Shown here in pieces: positions 11,131-23,638 of a stretch of 64,000 nt of DNA. Origin of the DNA: Unio delphinus (lineage: Eukaryota; Mollusca; Bivalvia; Unionida; Unionidae); contig JAQISU010001235.1 in NCBI GenBank assembly GCA_029339505.1, positions 39,833,815 to 39,897,814 of the forward strand, given 5' to 3'. Position 1 is the stretch's first letter, and every line of letters starts with the position of its first letter. The notes under the pieces are model-generated. The model saw only the letters and a program-made list of their open reading frames with translations. It had not been told where the DNA came from and did no database searches. Both the position numbers and the translations under genes were made by a program.

Positions 11131-12384
11131 ATGCTGCATACAATGAAATAAATGCACAGAACCGAAGCACGAAATATCAGCTCGATACGCCAAGGTGTAA
11201 ATAGGATTATCATACGGGAACATGGGCTAGCAAAGATGCAACAAACCATGAAATGTGATATCTCTTGGAAAAGAGGGCTAGACCGCACTGGCAACTTGGA
11301 GGTCAATCATACAGATTATATCTTTAATTTACTCTGTTAGCTGCCATGGGAACCACCTTGGCTATTTGCGAAAGAAGAATTGACTGAGAAGTTAGGAATG
11401 CATTTAATTATTTTCCCCCTGTTTTCATTCGTAACTTCTTGGTCAATCCTAGAGTTAGATCGTAGAAATTGCCGAGATGGTCCGAATAAATTGGGGTCTC
11501 TATTTCGCGGAGAGATTTCTGGCGAACAATATTTTGTTTCAGAATACTACGCTGACGTATACAAGAGGCCTATTTTTGTCTCGCATAAAAATCTGAGATT
11601 GTTTCGAATAGTCCATACAATATGAAGACAGTTTGAGGATGCAAGGGGCAGTGTTTATGTACAAATTTATGTTGCATACACCTGCCTAATATAAAAATGT
11701 GTAAAAAGAAAATAAAATAAACGAGTGAGGTCATAAAGGTCCATATTTTTGGATAGGTATAATAAATCCAAACCTAAGAATATCATTCACTTGACCTAAC
11801 ATGTCAGTGTAAATTCATAGAAAAAAAGTTGATGAACCCCAACTCCAAATGTATTCATGCATTTTTAATGTCCGCAGACCAGTTTTGAGAACACGTGATG
11901 CTCACGGTGTAAACTCAAACCTTTTCTCTGGGTGATAATTTTTTTTTAATAGAAATATTGTGTTCTTAATAGCTTGATACAATTCATAATAGTTGTCATC
12001 CATGCAGATTTTGAGATATTCTACTTGCATTGAACCAGCGTGTCTACTGATATGAGTGGCTAGCTCGGATTCCTAACCAACCATAGGTATTTCACTGGCT
12101 AATTACTGACCATACGAGATATACATGCCTCGTGTCAGTTTCAAAAGCAACACAAGCCAGGAATACCAAATTCACAAATATATTCATATCTTTCATTATT
12201 ACACAATGATAGCTCAAAACGTCATACCATAGCCTTAAGTTAAGAAATTTGCCAGGGATCAATTTACAAAACTGTCCCGTCACCTGAGCCGATTCTGTTT
12301 TCACCATTATTCTAACGAAGGCCGGGTGCATTCGACTTCTATAGTTGATTATCGTCTTTCCCTATGATAGAAGTATCTACTTTT
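11131..12384. other. Unassigned sequence
   Basis: Frames of 62, 81 (11380-11625, +) and 79 codons (12092-12331, -) lack recognisable motifs and splice context. Confidence 0.4.
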
Positions 12385-12621
12385 GTGAACGTATCAGCAT
12401 ATGGATGCATACGGTAAAGCATTACGCTCCTGATACGTATAAAGGTTTGGCTTCCGGATCGTTGTCACAGTAATGTACTTACTATCTACGAACCATCATT
12501 GCTGTACTGTTGTCATTTTACTTTCAGGCGAGACAGGAGACAGTTAGGAGACTCTAGTATTGTCTCTAGACGGTCGAGGACAAACACCTGAAAGAAAGCA
12601 CAAGTTGTAGGTAAACTGATG

Positions 12622-12624
<3 letters not shown>
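12385..12624 (+). other. Exon-like block with TATA-like word, related to 16.45 kb
   Basis: GGATGCATACGGTAA, then CGTATAAAGG and GCTTCCGGAT, then a pyrimidine-rich TTTTACTTTCAG (ends 12528) and, 83 bp on, GTAG followed by GTAAAC. This could be a short untranslated exon. The order recurs at 16.45-16.67 kb in diverged form. Confidence 0.3.

Positions 12625-12690
<66 letters not shown>
12625..12690. repeat. (CT)n(CA)n microsatellite
   Basis: CT to about 12680, then CA. Confidence 0.97.
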
Positions 12691-12738
12691 TATCTGTAAA
12701 GAAAATACACTTGTACTGTAGATTCGTTCTCCAAGATA

Positions 12739-12812
12739 ACATTTTAATTAGAATATTTATTTCATTTTAATTTGAATATTTATTTCATTTTAATTAGAAT
12801 ATTTATTTCATC
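12739..12812. repeat. Three tandem 23-24-bp units
   Basis: GAATATTTATTTCATTTTAA repeats three times. Confidence 0.85.
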
Positions 12813-13148
12813 AATGAATGTAATTATTCGATTACAGAACGACATACCAATATGAGTGTCTTCGTTTAATTAAAACCGCATGTGTCCAAAATCTGAAGCT
12901 TGGTAAAAATTAGACCCAATGCCCACTTTCTTGAAATAAACTTTAAAAAAAAATTATTATTGTGCTTTTAATATTTCAATGCGAATTTAGACCAAAAAAT
13001 GCAAAGATAATTTAATGAAGCAGGAAACGCGAACCATGGAAATTTTAATCGCGTCGTAAATATATCTACACATTGACTCTTTTACGTGATATTGGACCTG
13101 GCTATTATTTGTAATCTAAAAGCACACTATAGTCGCAAGCCATGGGCG

Positions 13149-13406
13149 GGGGCCCCGAGTGGCCGAGTGGTCTAAAGCGCTGTCCGTTACGGACCACTGC
13201 CATCTCACCTCTGTCTGCGTGGGTTCGAGTCTAAGATTCGGCTAATGTAGTTAAGTGAGAAAGCTTGCCAGTAGCTTCTCGTGGGTCGGTGGTTCTTTCC
13301 GGGTTTTTCTGGTTTCTTCCTCCACCACTAATACTGGCCGCCATGTATAGCCTATATATTGTGCTGAAAAATGGCGTTAAACCATAAAAAAAAAAAAAAA
13401 AAAAAA
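13149..13406 (+). mobile_element. tRNA-derived SINE, family A, with target duplication
   Basis: The head is tRNA Leu/Ser-like: A box in GAGTGGCCGAGTGGTCTAAA and B box GGTTCGAGTC near 13221. The body contains TTCTTCCTCCACCACTAATA and TGGCCGCCATGTATAG, resembling the conserved 3' domain of bivalve tRNA SINEs, and ends in poly(A). A perfect 13-bp duplication, CAAGCCATGGGCG, lies at 13136-13148 and 13407-13419. This is the best-preserved insertion in the window. Confidence 0.9.
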
Positions 13407-14644
13407 CAAGCCATGGGCGACAGTAGATTGTCGCGGCTGGCCACGAAGTTAGCGACCATATCTTAACGAAACGCCAGTACCCGCGTAGTGGTAAGTAGAA
13501 CTTTTCTAAATTGCTCCAAACCCGGCACAGGGTTATTCAAACATAAGAAAATAATTAGTAAATAACAAAGAAATCAGACATATATGGACTATATAAACTA
13601 AGTAAAAAGTTATAAAATATATAAAATTTAAGAAATAAAAGTATTAGTTTATGAATACAACCAAGTAGTATAGATAGTATTTGGCATGTTTTCATTTAAT
13701 TTGTGGAAATCATTGTCGTAGGTTGACCCACATTATGGGACATTATATATCTTTTCGCACCAGGCTTACATATTATGGAGCTGTAGTTAATAAACGTAAT
13801 GCGGTAAAAAGCGGTAAAGTAGTGCTGAGTGACATATCCGTAAATATGTTATACTTTGTATTGTCTTGTTATCGAGACCTTCTACGACCACCGAATTACA
13901 AAGAGATCTCCAACATGACGAAATTCTGATGGACACCAAGCTGGGACGTCATTTCATCTTTTTTCGGGGAGGGGGATTTGAATGGGGTGGGGGCAACGTA
14001 TGTAGGCTACAGCTATTTTACAGCACATGCAAATTCGGGGGTCTGGCAAATGATTCTCTCCCGCGAATTATGCCCCTGCCACTAAGACCATGTTGACATT
14101 GTTGGCCTTTCATGCCCCAATCATATTATTCTAAGTTTCACATGGATGAAAACGCAAAACGTAATTTAGAACATGTACTTTCTAACTACAAGTCTCTGTG
14201 ACACGAAATCTAATGGTTGCTAGAAAGAAATAAGTAGATCATGAATTCTAAATAAAGGTCGCATAAACATTTATCTGTAGTTGTGGGATATGCTAGTACT
14301 GACTATACGTTGATTAGATTTTAATCAGATTACTTCCCATATAACAAATTCGTTTGGGCCATGTTTCCGTTTAGGTAAACTCACTCATGACGTTTCTTTG
14401 GAGATATATACCAGGTTTACCTGCTGTTAATTTCCTGCATGTTTTAGAGAGATATCCCGAGCTGAGTCTTAGATAGGGTCTTCATCTCTAGTTCTTTTTG
14501 TTAAATAAAGAAAATCGTTTACAAGGAATGCAAAATGGATCGGTACACAGCAAGACAAGGAAGTGCATTCGCCATATTTGCTAAATAACCTACGATAAAG
14601 TTGTACTACTGCTAATTGTCTCTTACAGAATGTTCCTTTCACAT

Positions 14645-14710
14645 TTATGAGATAAATCTATATTTATATGAGATAAATCTATATTTATATGAGATAAATC
14701 TATATTTCGT
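14645..14710. repeat. Three tandem 22-bp units
   Basis: ATGAGATAAATCTATATTTA is repeated three times. Confidence 0.85.
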
Positions 14711-15589
14711 TGTACATGCCTGAGTTGTCACATGTATTTGCAGCGGAATGAAGCTGTAAAAATCATGCCGTAGAACAAAAAGAAATGGGAACGGAGGCTT
14801 ACAGCAGGCAAATGACATGCCTTCTCCTCTCATTGGTCTGAAAGTATATCGAACAGTCGTAGCGTAAAAAAGGGAATATTTTCGACCAATGCGACCCGGC
14901 GATTCCGTTCGTTGTAACCTGGTACACACATGTACCAGTTGTACAGGACTTACCGTACTAATGATATGGAAACCACCCTGGAAATGGGTGAACATAAAAA
15001 ATATGGTTTGGCTGACCAGGATTGGTTAATAATGCGCATTTTGTTTGAGCAAAACAAAAAAAGAATCTTTTGAGAGATTATTCTAGTTGTAAGTGAAAAA
15101 TAATAATAGACACTTGTTTTATTGATATAATTTCAGTTTTTTTTAAAAAATAGTCTTGATTTGGAATACTCATTACTAAAATTAGCACCTGACTTTTTAG
15201 TGCGCCTAAATTGAAATCACATGTTTCAAAAACATGCAAGTCCAGAAACTGCTGCGACTCATCCTTTCTTCTACTCATAGGTTTCATCGTTAATTTTAAG
15301 TTATTGAATTTTTTAATATCATATGTTTATTATGGGAACTGAATTAGTACCCAAAGTCCTATAGATAGACAATTAAATTTACTATTAATGCAATCATATG
15401 GTTATTTTTGTGGATAACAAGCAAAATTAATACCTTTTGTAAACCACAGAGTGACTTTCAGTGGGAAATTAAACATCTTTAGAAATATCTACTGTTTGCC
15501 AAGAAGGATAGGGGAGGGGGAACAGGATGTAGATTTTACTATGTTAGATTGAGTGTTTTGCTCTTTAGTTTATATCTAAATAATACATA

Positions 15590-15662
15590 TATATAAATTT
15601 ATACTACTTGCCATATAAATTGATACTACTTGCCATATAAATTTATACAACTTGCCATTTAT
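15590..15662. repeat. Short tandem repeat, 22-bp units
   Basis: ACTTGCCATATAAATT recurs three times in slightly altered form. Confidence 0.75.
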
Positions 15663-16454
15663 AGAGTAATTACAGTAAGCAATATGATATTTCCTAGTTG
15701 TGTTTTGAAACCTAATGTTTCAAATCTTATCACTTAGGTCTCTTCCACCATGTTTAATGGTGATGACCTCTCAAGACTTTGCATCCCACTAATTTATTTC
15801 CGTGAATGTGTTGAAAGTTCATATTTTGCATTGTAACGGGCTTACTTTAGTTTTAAATTATTTTTATCTGGGAGGAATTTTAGGTAATTTTTATCATTTA
15901 AATCTCTTTCTGTTTTACATGTACATATAGATGGTCACGTGGTCCATTTGCTCATTAATTACATAAATATGACAAGGATGGTAATATATTTCAGCATTAA
16001 ATTAAAGGGCGATGATGGTGATATAATTTACGTAAATGTATTAAATTACAATAAATCGAAAACTTAAGTATACATGTATAGCGTGAAAATTATTTTCTTA
16101 TGTGGGTGTAAAACAGCTGACTAAAATTGCTGTCAAAATTTATCTCTAGCCACCTTTATAAACTTACAAACCAATAATAATTAGCTTGAACTACTTATCT
16201 TTGCAATTATTGTAACTTGTACTTTATCTGCGAGTAATATTATGAAAGTGGTAACAGTCACGTTTTAAAGATATGTTAAACCTTTTCATAGCAACGATGC
16301 AGGAAATATAATAAAAAAAAGTATACCTGGATAAAGGAAATAATTTCTAGTCACTTATGTATGACTTTGCTGTGGGCTGTGAAATGGGACGACTATCACA
16401 AAACTGATCAATGTGCTCGGTTTGATCTACGTGTGTAATTTTGTGAATTTTAGA

Positions 16455-16672
16455 TGTCAATATGTGGATGCGTACGGTAAGACAATTTATGTTCCGGTGT
16501 CTATCCTCGTGTCCACGTATAGCTTCCGGATAATTAAAATTGAGTAATGTAACTACCAAGTAGTGGAACTGTAATTTTACCATCTCACTTTCAGCAGAGA
16601 CTCGTAAAAAAAAATCATTAGTGTCTGCAGACTATCAACACAGCAACACAGCATCAGAGTGGTAAGTACATT
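16455..16672 (+). other. Exon-like block related to 12.39 kb
   Basis: GTGGATGCGTACGGTAAG, then CACGTATAGCTTCCGGAT, AGTAATGTAAC, CTCACTTTCAG (ends about 16595) and, about 75 bp later, GTG followed by GTAAGTA. The shared order of words with 12.39-12.62 kb suggests an old duplication of a small exon and its upstream region. Confidence 0.3.
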
Positions 16673-16745
16673 GATTCTCTCTCAACACACACACACACGC
16701 ACGCGCGCGCTTGCGAACGCGCGTTGCAGGGGGAATTGCACTCAA

Positions 16746-17008
16746 TGTTGTTGTTGTTGTAAGGCTTAACGCCATTTTTTAGCACAAGATAGGCTATACA
16801 TACATGGCAGCAAGTATTAATGGTGGAGGAAGAACCCGGGGAAAACCTACGGAAAGAATTACCGACCCACGAGATGCTACTGGCAAGCTTTATCAGCTAC
16901 CCATATTGATCGAATCTGAGACTCGAACCCACGCAAACAGAGGTCAGATGGCAGTGATCCGTAACGGAAAGCGCTTTAGCTTTAGACCACTCGGCCACTC
17001 GGGGTCCC
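16746..17008 (-). mobile_element. tRNA-derived SINE, family A
   Basis: This is the reverse complement of the 13.15-kb copy over nearly its whole length, including the tRNA-like head at about 16910-17006 and the conserved body. The tail on the left is (TTG)n on the + strand. The flanks TGCACTC and TGCACAC could be remnants of a target duplication. Confidence 0.85.
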
Positions 17009-17809
17009 TGCACACTTCGTGAATGATAGCTTGAATTATCATACGGGTGAGAACCCCATTCCAAATACAAATGTTTTACTGGTTCGACGAATAAAACATT
17101 TGTATTCGGAGTGTTTGTTGACTGAAGGTGTTGGAGATGTAACAATCGCGACGTCCGTCCATCTGTATGTGGAGTAGACATGGTGATTTCAACAGCTTTT
17201 GGCTGTTTTTTCCCCCACAATTCCTGTATATGACTGATCGAGGGATTGGCACATAAGCCTATATATTTAGTTTGGACCAAGGTCAAGGGCAAAATGTGAG
17301 TTTCCTTTCTGCATGAAAAGTAAAGTTAACTTAGCTTCACAGTCAAACGATTTCAAGGATAGACAACACACGGGCAGGAGTAGATTGACTAGAGCTTTCG
17401 TTGCAATCGTTTTTGCTTTCCGCTTGACAAGTCCTGTTTCGCTGAAAATTCATCGAATTTGTGTTTTCACATCGGCAGATTAGTTCTTGAGCTTGGAGAT
17501 CAAAGCTCGTATATAAATTACATTTTTATTTATATTTTTTGGGTTCCATCTGATTAGACTATCATAAAATGTTCCAGCCCCAATTTTTGTCAACGTTACA
17601 GGTTCATTACACTTGAGAAAGGACAGCTGCGTATGAAATGTCCGATCGTTTTAAATGTGTTAGTTTTTCGAGTTCAGATACGTGTCTGTGTCTTTGATTG
17701 AAATGTCACCCGCAGCAGCGTATTTTTTAAAGCCATGCAACATATTTGCGTGTAATATTTGACGTTATTTCACCGTTTTTGTGGTTTGGATTGTTAACGT
17801 GACTTTCAA
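17009..17809. other. Unassigned sequence
   Basis: Unique-looking AT-rich sequence. The 131-codon frame on the - strand (16897-17292) includes the SINE head, so it is not a gene. Confidence 0.45.
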
Positions 17810-18149
<340 letters not shown>

Positions 18150-18602
18150 GTGTCCGTATGTCTGGCGGTTTATCCTTCTCTTTATCCTTTATTGTATTTG
18201 TAGTCGGTATCTCTCAGTCTGTTAAGGGTTATGTTCCCATTTTAGTAATTACACCATATATATTGACCATGTGACTTCAAAGGGCCACAACATAAACTAT
18301 GCATTGTAATTAATTGTAATTACTAGTAGTACTTAAATTACATTATGGTTATTGTTAGAACAGTAAAACCTGTTATGAAAACACAACCCTTCTGCCAAGA
18401 ACAAAAAAAAAAAAGAAAAACAAAACAAAACAAAAAAAAAAACGGTTTCTTAAGACAAGTGGTCTCTCATTACTGGTTTGTACAAAAATAACAGTTTCCA
18501 CGGTCCAGAACAATTTAAAGAAAAATAACCACACTCACTGTACAAAATTTATTCTTGATTAGAAGTTCTTGCTAAAATATTGTATTCATTTATTAGCAAT
18601 AT

Positions 18603-18832
18603 AAATATACATTTGAATATCACATGTACATGTATTAGCATAGAAAATCGTGTCTGATTTACTTCTTTATAACACCCTACATTTGAATATCCCATGTACA
18701 TGTATTAGCATAGAAAATCATGTACATGTATTAGCATAGAAAATCATGTACATGTATTAGCATAGAAAATCATGTACATGTATTAGCATAGAAAATCGTG
18801 TCTGATTTACTTCTTTATAACACCCTACATTT
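18603..18832. repeat. Nested tandem repeat, 27-bp and longer units
   Basis: CATGTACATGTATTAGCATA recurs five times. The central copies are 27 bp apart. The outer copies share a longer flank with GTGTCTGATTTACTTC and AACACCCTACATTTG. Confidence 0.9.
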
Positions 18833-19562
18833 GTTTTACCGCCGTTTATTTTGTGAGTTATCTGCTCTTTTTCACTTCTTTTAGTTACAGTAATTATTTT
18901 CTCCAGTGTTAAGATGTTTCGTTTTAGTTGGAGGTTCTTCCATTGTTATTAAGGTACTAAATATTTTGAGCTCATTATTAAAGCTCAGTTGTAAAATCAT
19001 ATGTAAAGACGGTTAGAACTAGGCTTTGGGAAAATATGAAACAAATCTATACATGTACATTGCATATCTAACAATAAATGACATAAAAAGAAACAGTTAT
19101 ATCATCCAGAAACAGAATCATTTACGCAGAGACAAAAGTTGAACGGCCTAATTCAACGAATAGGTATGGCAACTGTGATGCAATAATCACTGTAACAACG
19201 GAAATACAAAACAAAAATCACCAGTCTTTAGCACTATCAATCGATTTCCGCAAACTTTCAAGTGTAATATACAATGACCTTATTCACCCACAGGCAATGC
19301 GGACTAACTCTAAAGACAAACAATACGTCACAACTACCGTAATTTTAGTACTAAAATGGCAATTCGCGACATGTAGATTAACCGGGTGTACAGACTGTAA
19401 CATCAGCAGAATCTTCTATATTTTTCTTCTGTTTTTTTCGTTTTTGCTTTTATGAGAGTTTTTGATCAGAAAGACCCTTTCTATTTATTCAAGCGATCGT
19501 TGTTTCGAATGATTACATGAAAGACATGGGTGTCTGTCTCGGTTCTAGCCATACGGTCGTTT
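18833..19562. other. Unassigned sequence
   Basis: No repeat, ORF or RNA gene recognised. Confidence 0.4.
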
Positions 19563-19645
19563 ATAGAGCTGGAAACTGAGTACTACTTATAGCTACGATA
19601 AGGCCGGTAAACTGAGTACTACTTGTAGCTACGATAAGGCCGGTA
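19563..19645. repeat. Tandem duplication of about 39 bp
   Basis: AAACTGAGTACTACTT, TAGCTACGATAAGGCCGGTA occurs twice in a row. Confidence 0.9.
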
Positions 19646-19700
19646 GCAAGGCTAAGTCTATTTTACAAGCACTTTAGTCTTGATTTACAATAACGAACGA

Positions 19701-19740
19701 AGGCCCCGAGTGGTCAAGTGGTCTAATGCACTCTCCGTTA
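19701..19740 (+). mobile_element. 5' fragment of SINE family A
   Basis: About 40 bp of the tRNA-like head (GGCCCCGAGTGG through CTCTCCGTTA) ends abruptly at the 3' tail of the oppositely oriented LINE. Confidence 0.75.
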
Positions 19741-21281
19741 CTACTACTACTACTACTATTACTACTACTACTACTATTTAGAATGAAGACTTTGTATAGC
19801 GCCTAATCTTTAGAAGCTCTAAGCACTTTATACAACATCTATAATGATATGACTACAAAAAAAAACACCATGAAATTAGAAAACATAAAACATTCTAAAA
19901 ATATTTAAGATAGGAAACATTATTTGGTCTTTATGTTTGTTCTTGCAGTAGTTTTAAGAGTACTCCCGAAAGGGATCACTGTGTCTTTGTTTCCTATTTC
20001 AATCCACGTTGCATGGCCCTAGTTCGCAAAAGAACGTTATCCACATGACATCGTTTTCATAGTGGGAATAATGAGTATACGATTGTCAGAAGAAGAGCGT
20101 AAGTGTCTTGCTGGTGTGTCCAAATGGGTGAGGCCAGATAGGTATGTTTGACTGGCGTTCGTCAGTGAAACATATCACAGAGAACAAATTTTATGTTTGA
20201 TTCTGGATCGAATGGATAGCCAGTGTAGGGTACATAACTTCGGGGAGATGTCATCTGATCATGGTACTCTAACGATGATCCGAGCAGCCGTGGTTTGCAC
20301 TTTTTGAAGTTTCTGGAGGGGATATTGAGACGAGTAGATACTGAGAGGAACCAGACAGAATTGAGTAACAATAGTCCAGTCTTGAAAGTACTAATGAAAA
20401 CACAAGTGTTTTAGTGTCATCAGCTGAAAGATATTTGTGAATGATTCATTTGCTCATGATATGTTGGTGCAATGTGAGAGTGCTGTCCAGAGCAACACCT
20501 AGGTTCCGCACTGACTGTGAATTTAATGTTGGTCTTGCTGATATTTATTGTTTGAGGTAAGCGATGTGAATGAAAAAGTATTCGTGTTGTGATTATAATG
20601 GTCTCAGTTTTATCATCATTCGACTGCAGCTTGTTACATGTCATCCATGATTTTACACTAGATTGCACCTTTCTACTCCTTGGATGGTAGCATGAACTTC
20701 AGTTGGGTGGCTAGACTTGTATATTTGGATGTCATCAGCATACAATTGTGTTGAGACACTTGATGATGAGCTATGACACTTGAGAGCGACTGAGTGTATA
20801 TAATCAAGTGAACAGGTCCAAGAACAGATCAACTGGCTGGAATGTATTCCATTTGCAGATACAATTTGTGTTCTGTGGACAAAGTATGCCTTGAACCACA
20901 GTAAGGCTACATTGTGACTGCCAAATACTTTCTGGAGACGATGAAGTAATATAGCATGGTCTATGTCAAATGCTGCAGAACATCAAGGATGGTGAGGAGG
21001 ACTGTGATCTTTCCGCTATCCAAAGCAAAGGGAATGTCATTAACTACTTTCAGAAGAGTAGTTTTAGTACTATGGCACGGGCGATATGCAGACTGTATAT
21101 TGTTCAAAAGACTATCTTAATTTAGATGAGATACAGGTTGGATTAGAACAACTTTTTCAAAGATTTGTGATTTGAACGGGCGATTAGAAACTGGGCGGTA
21201 GTTGATTAAATCGTTATGGTCGAGTGTTGGTTTCTTCAGCAGAGGCTTTACAATGACAGTTTTGAAAAATTATGGGTATTC

Positions 21282-21371
<90 letters not shown>

Positions 21372-22290
21372 ATAACATCAGTTAATGAAGGCAATATTGG
21401 ATTTAAGTAGCCAAGTAGCAGTGATGCTGCAATTTGATTAAGTTCACATGACGTTGGTGAACTCTTCACGATTGTCCATAGAGACAGGTTCAAATGCTGC
21501 TAACGGTTGTCGCTGAAATGCTGTATCGCAACTGTATGGCGACGACGAGTCAGTTGAAATTGTGTTGTGAAGCTGATCTCTAATGGTTTGTACCTAGTCA
21601 CGGAAGAAATGTGTAAGCATGTCCGGAAGGTTACTGGAGAGACGGTAGTTGGAAGTGGTGTACATTTGATCCTTGACATTAGTTTGTTAGTAATCTCAAC
21701 GAGCTCTTTGCAGCTGGAACTCTCCGTGATCTTTGCACTGTAGTGTGATAATTTGGCTAAATGGACTATGTTTGTGGCGTTCTTCTTAGTGGCTCCATCG
21801 ATTTGTTTATGAAAAGTGAGTGCGAAGCGGGTCCGTAACACTACTATACCACGGAGAACACTTTTAAATTGATATTCTACACTTGGTGGCTGGGACATAT
21901 TTTGCAGGTAATGAACGCAGGCAGTTGTCGAGTTGTTCTGATGTAGGAGGTAAGAAAGTTGTTAGGTTTGCTTGGATGTCATGCATTAGTTTGATTCTAT
22001 TTATCATTCGGAGGTTCCTCTTGGTAGCAAATAAATATGGAGGGTGGACTGTAGCATCAGGTCAATGAAGAATCCAGTCTAATATGTGACCATGTTTATG
22101 GGTGGGTTAGTTAACTCTTTAAGGTGGTAAACATAAATGAAATCTATGAGTTTTGAAGTGTATGGGTTTCCAAGACAGCCAAAGTGAAACAAGAAATCTC
22201 CAAGAATAATCAGGTTGCCACTTATCGAATTTCCATACTCCGGGAGATTCGGAAACTGTTCCAAAAAGAAATCTTTTCATTGATATCTCA
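19741..22290 (-). mobile_element. CR1/L2-like LINE, truncated and decayed (copy 1)
   Basis: Read on the - strand: an endonuclease end with LIILGDF and GNPYTSKL (22079-22264); the linker with YSAKITESSSCKELVEIT and KCTPLPTT (21500-21898); pieces of reverse transcriptase, including KSWMTCNKLQSNDDKTE (20420-20668); and a C-terminal fragment (20162-20371). The 3' end (about 19790-19835) holds nested stems AGCGC/GCGCT-like and TTAGA/TCTAA, then a (TAG)n tail. Many frameshifts and stops make it inactive. A 85-bp GA microsatellite interrupts it at 21284. The same family recurs at 46.3-48.3 kb on the other strand. Assignment to the CR1/L2 group is by 3' end style and domain order and is less sure than its being a LINE. 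Confidence 0.85.
21284..21368. repeat. (GA)n microsatellite inside the LINE
   Basis: Lies between LINE sequence matching PSLTDV and FSKL in the second copy, so it arose within the element after insertion. Confidence 0.95.
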
Positions 22291-22734
22291 TTGCTGTGAT
22301 TGTTAAGAAGTAAAACTGTCACAAAAAAGCACGTTTTTATAAATTAATTTTTGTATATTTTTATTTTTTTAAATAAAACTTTGCTCACAAATTCGCAACA
22401 TTTAAAATTTAATATTTAATAATATACCCTCAAAATGTTATACCTAGAATGATGAAATGTAGTGCATCCTGATAAGTACTACATACAAATTAAAAAAATA
22501 AGTATGTAACCTATATTTCATACTTGATTAACCTAGTTTAAAAATTGCGTTCGAAGTCGATTTATTGAGACCTATTCGTATTGGAATGACTAAACTTGAT
22601 AATATGATGCATCTGTGTTGGTATTATTACATCCTTACATCCAAATGTGTTGTACTAACCGGGGTTATGTATGTGGTGAACTCATGCCTACATTGAGTTT
22701 TGAATGATATTTAAAGCCTAGCCTACACAGAAGT
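22291..22734. other. Unassigned AT-rich sequence
   Basis: Lies between the LINE 5' break and a SINE. No features seen. Confidence 0.4.
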
Positions 22735-22970
22735 CGGGTGCCCCGAGTGGTCTATTGCGCTCAACGTTACGGATCACTGCCATGTCATCTCTGTCTGCGT
22801 GGGTTCGAGTCTAAGATTCGGCTAATGTAGTTATGTGAAAAAGCTTGCCAGTAGCTTCTCGTGAGTCGGTGGTTCTTTCCGGGGTTCTTCCTCCACCATT
22901 AATACTGGCTGCCATGTATAGTCTATCGCGTGCTGAAAAATGACATTAAACACTACAACAACAAAAACAT
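22735..22970 (+). mobile_element. tRNA-derived SINE, family A, with a gap in the A box
   Basis: Same head and body as at 13.15 kb, but about 8 bp are missing from the A-box region (CCCCGAGTGGTCTATTGC) and part of the body is deleted. It ends in an A/C-rich tail. Confidence 0.85.
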
Positions 22971-23074
22971 AAAACCTGTGACTTCCACCAAGTAAAATAT
23001 AGAGTCCAGAAGTCGACAATGATACATTCATTGCTTGTCAAGTAGATTTTCATTTTTCTTTATATGATCATTAC

Positions 23075-23210
23075 AGGGTTCCCACGCTACTGGGTAATTG
23101 GGAAAAAGTCGTGGGAAAATTATTTTTTTCTTCTTCTCGAACGTGAAAAGTCAGGGAATGTAGCAAATATTGATGCAAGTTGGGAAAAATCGGGGAATTT
23201 TCCGCCGCCA
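23075..23210. repeat. Dispersed GTTCCCACG/GGGAAAA-type repeat
   Basis: AGGGTTCCCACGCTACTGGG is followed by irregular returns of GGGAAAAAGTCGTGGGAAAA, GAAAAGTCAGGGAATG and GGGAAAAATCGGGGAATTTT. A similar purine-rich repeat is widespread in animal genomes; the identification is from memory. Confidence 0.45.
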
Positions 23211-23552
23211 CTGCCCGAAACAATCACATAATTGAGTCGTAACTAAACTGATCGTGCGTTATATTTATCCAGTTTTAATCAGAGTATTCCGAGGGTATGG
23301 ATCATTTGTTGCAGTAAACATATATGATGAGTAAAGCCAAACTATCAGTAGATTATAATCGTCTGCTTGACTTATTTCAATGTCAGCTCGATATCCGTAT
23401 CTTTCATTACTTTGAAGGTATGAAAACCAGTCTACCGTAGTTTCACAAGAGGCCAACATCGTGGTGGCAAAGCGTAGCCGCTTTCTGGATGACATAGTAA
23501 AGTTTAAACATGGTTATATCGAGTGATACATGCATGAAATCGATATTACATT

Positions 23553-23554
<2 letters not shown>

Positions 23555-23637
<83 letters not shown>
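23555..23637. repeat. (CT)n microsatellite with GT interruptions
   Basis: CT repeat with two GTCTCT interruptions near 23590. Confidence 0.97.

Positions 23638-23638
<1 letters not shown>

Larger units (their letters stand above)
13420..16454. other. Long AT-rich stretch without genes
   Basis: Only short tandem repeats (14645, 15590) and scattered frames below 120 codons. The longest (14645-14995, -) owes its C-terminus to the 22-bp repeat. Confidence 0.45.

Noticed and set aside
10578..11306. 242-codon frame (-) and 178-codon frame (+) as repetitive proteins
   Set aside because: Both come from the 33-bp array; no start context, splice sites or conserved flank supports either.
13149..13245. 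Leu/Ser tRNA gene
   Set aside because: It is the head of a SINE with target duplication and poly(A) tail.
16897..17292. 131-codon frame on the - strand
   Set aside because: Its C-terminal part is the SINE head and the rest has no recognisable domain.
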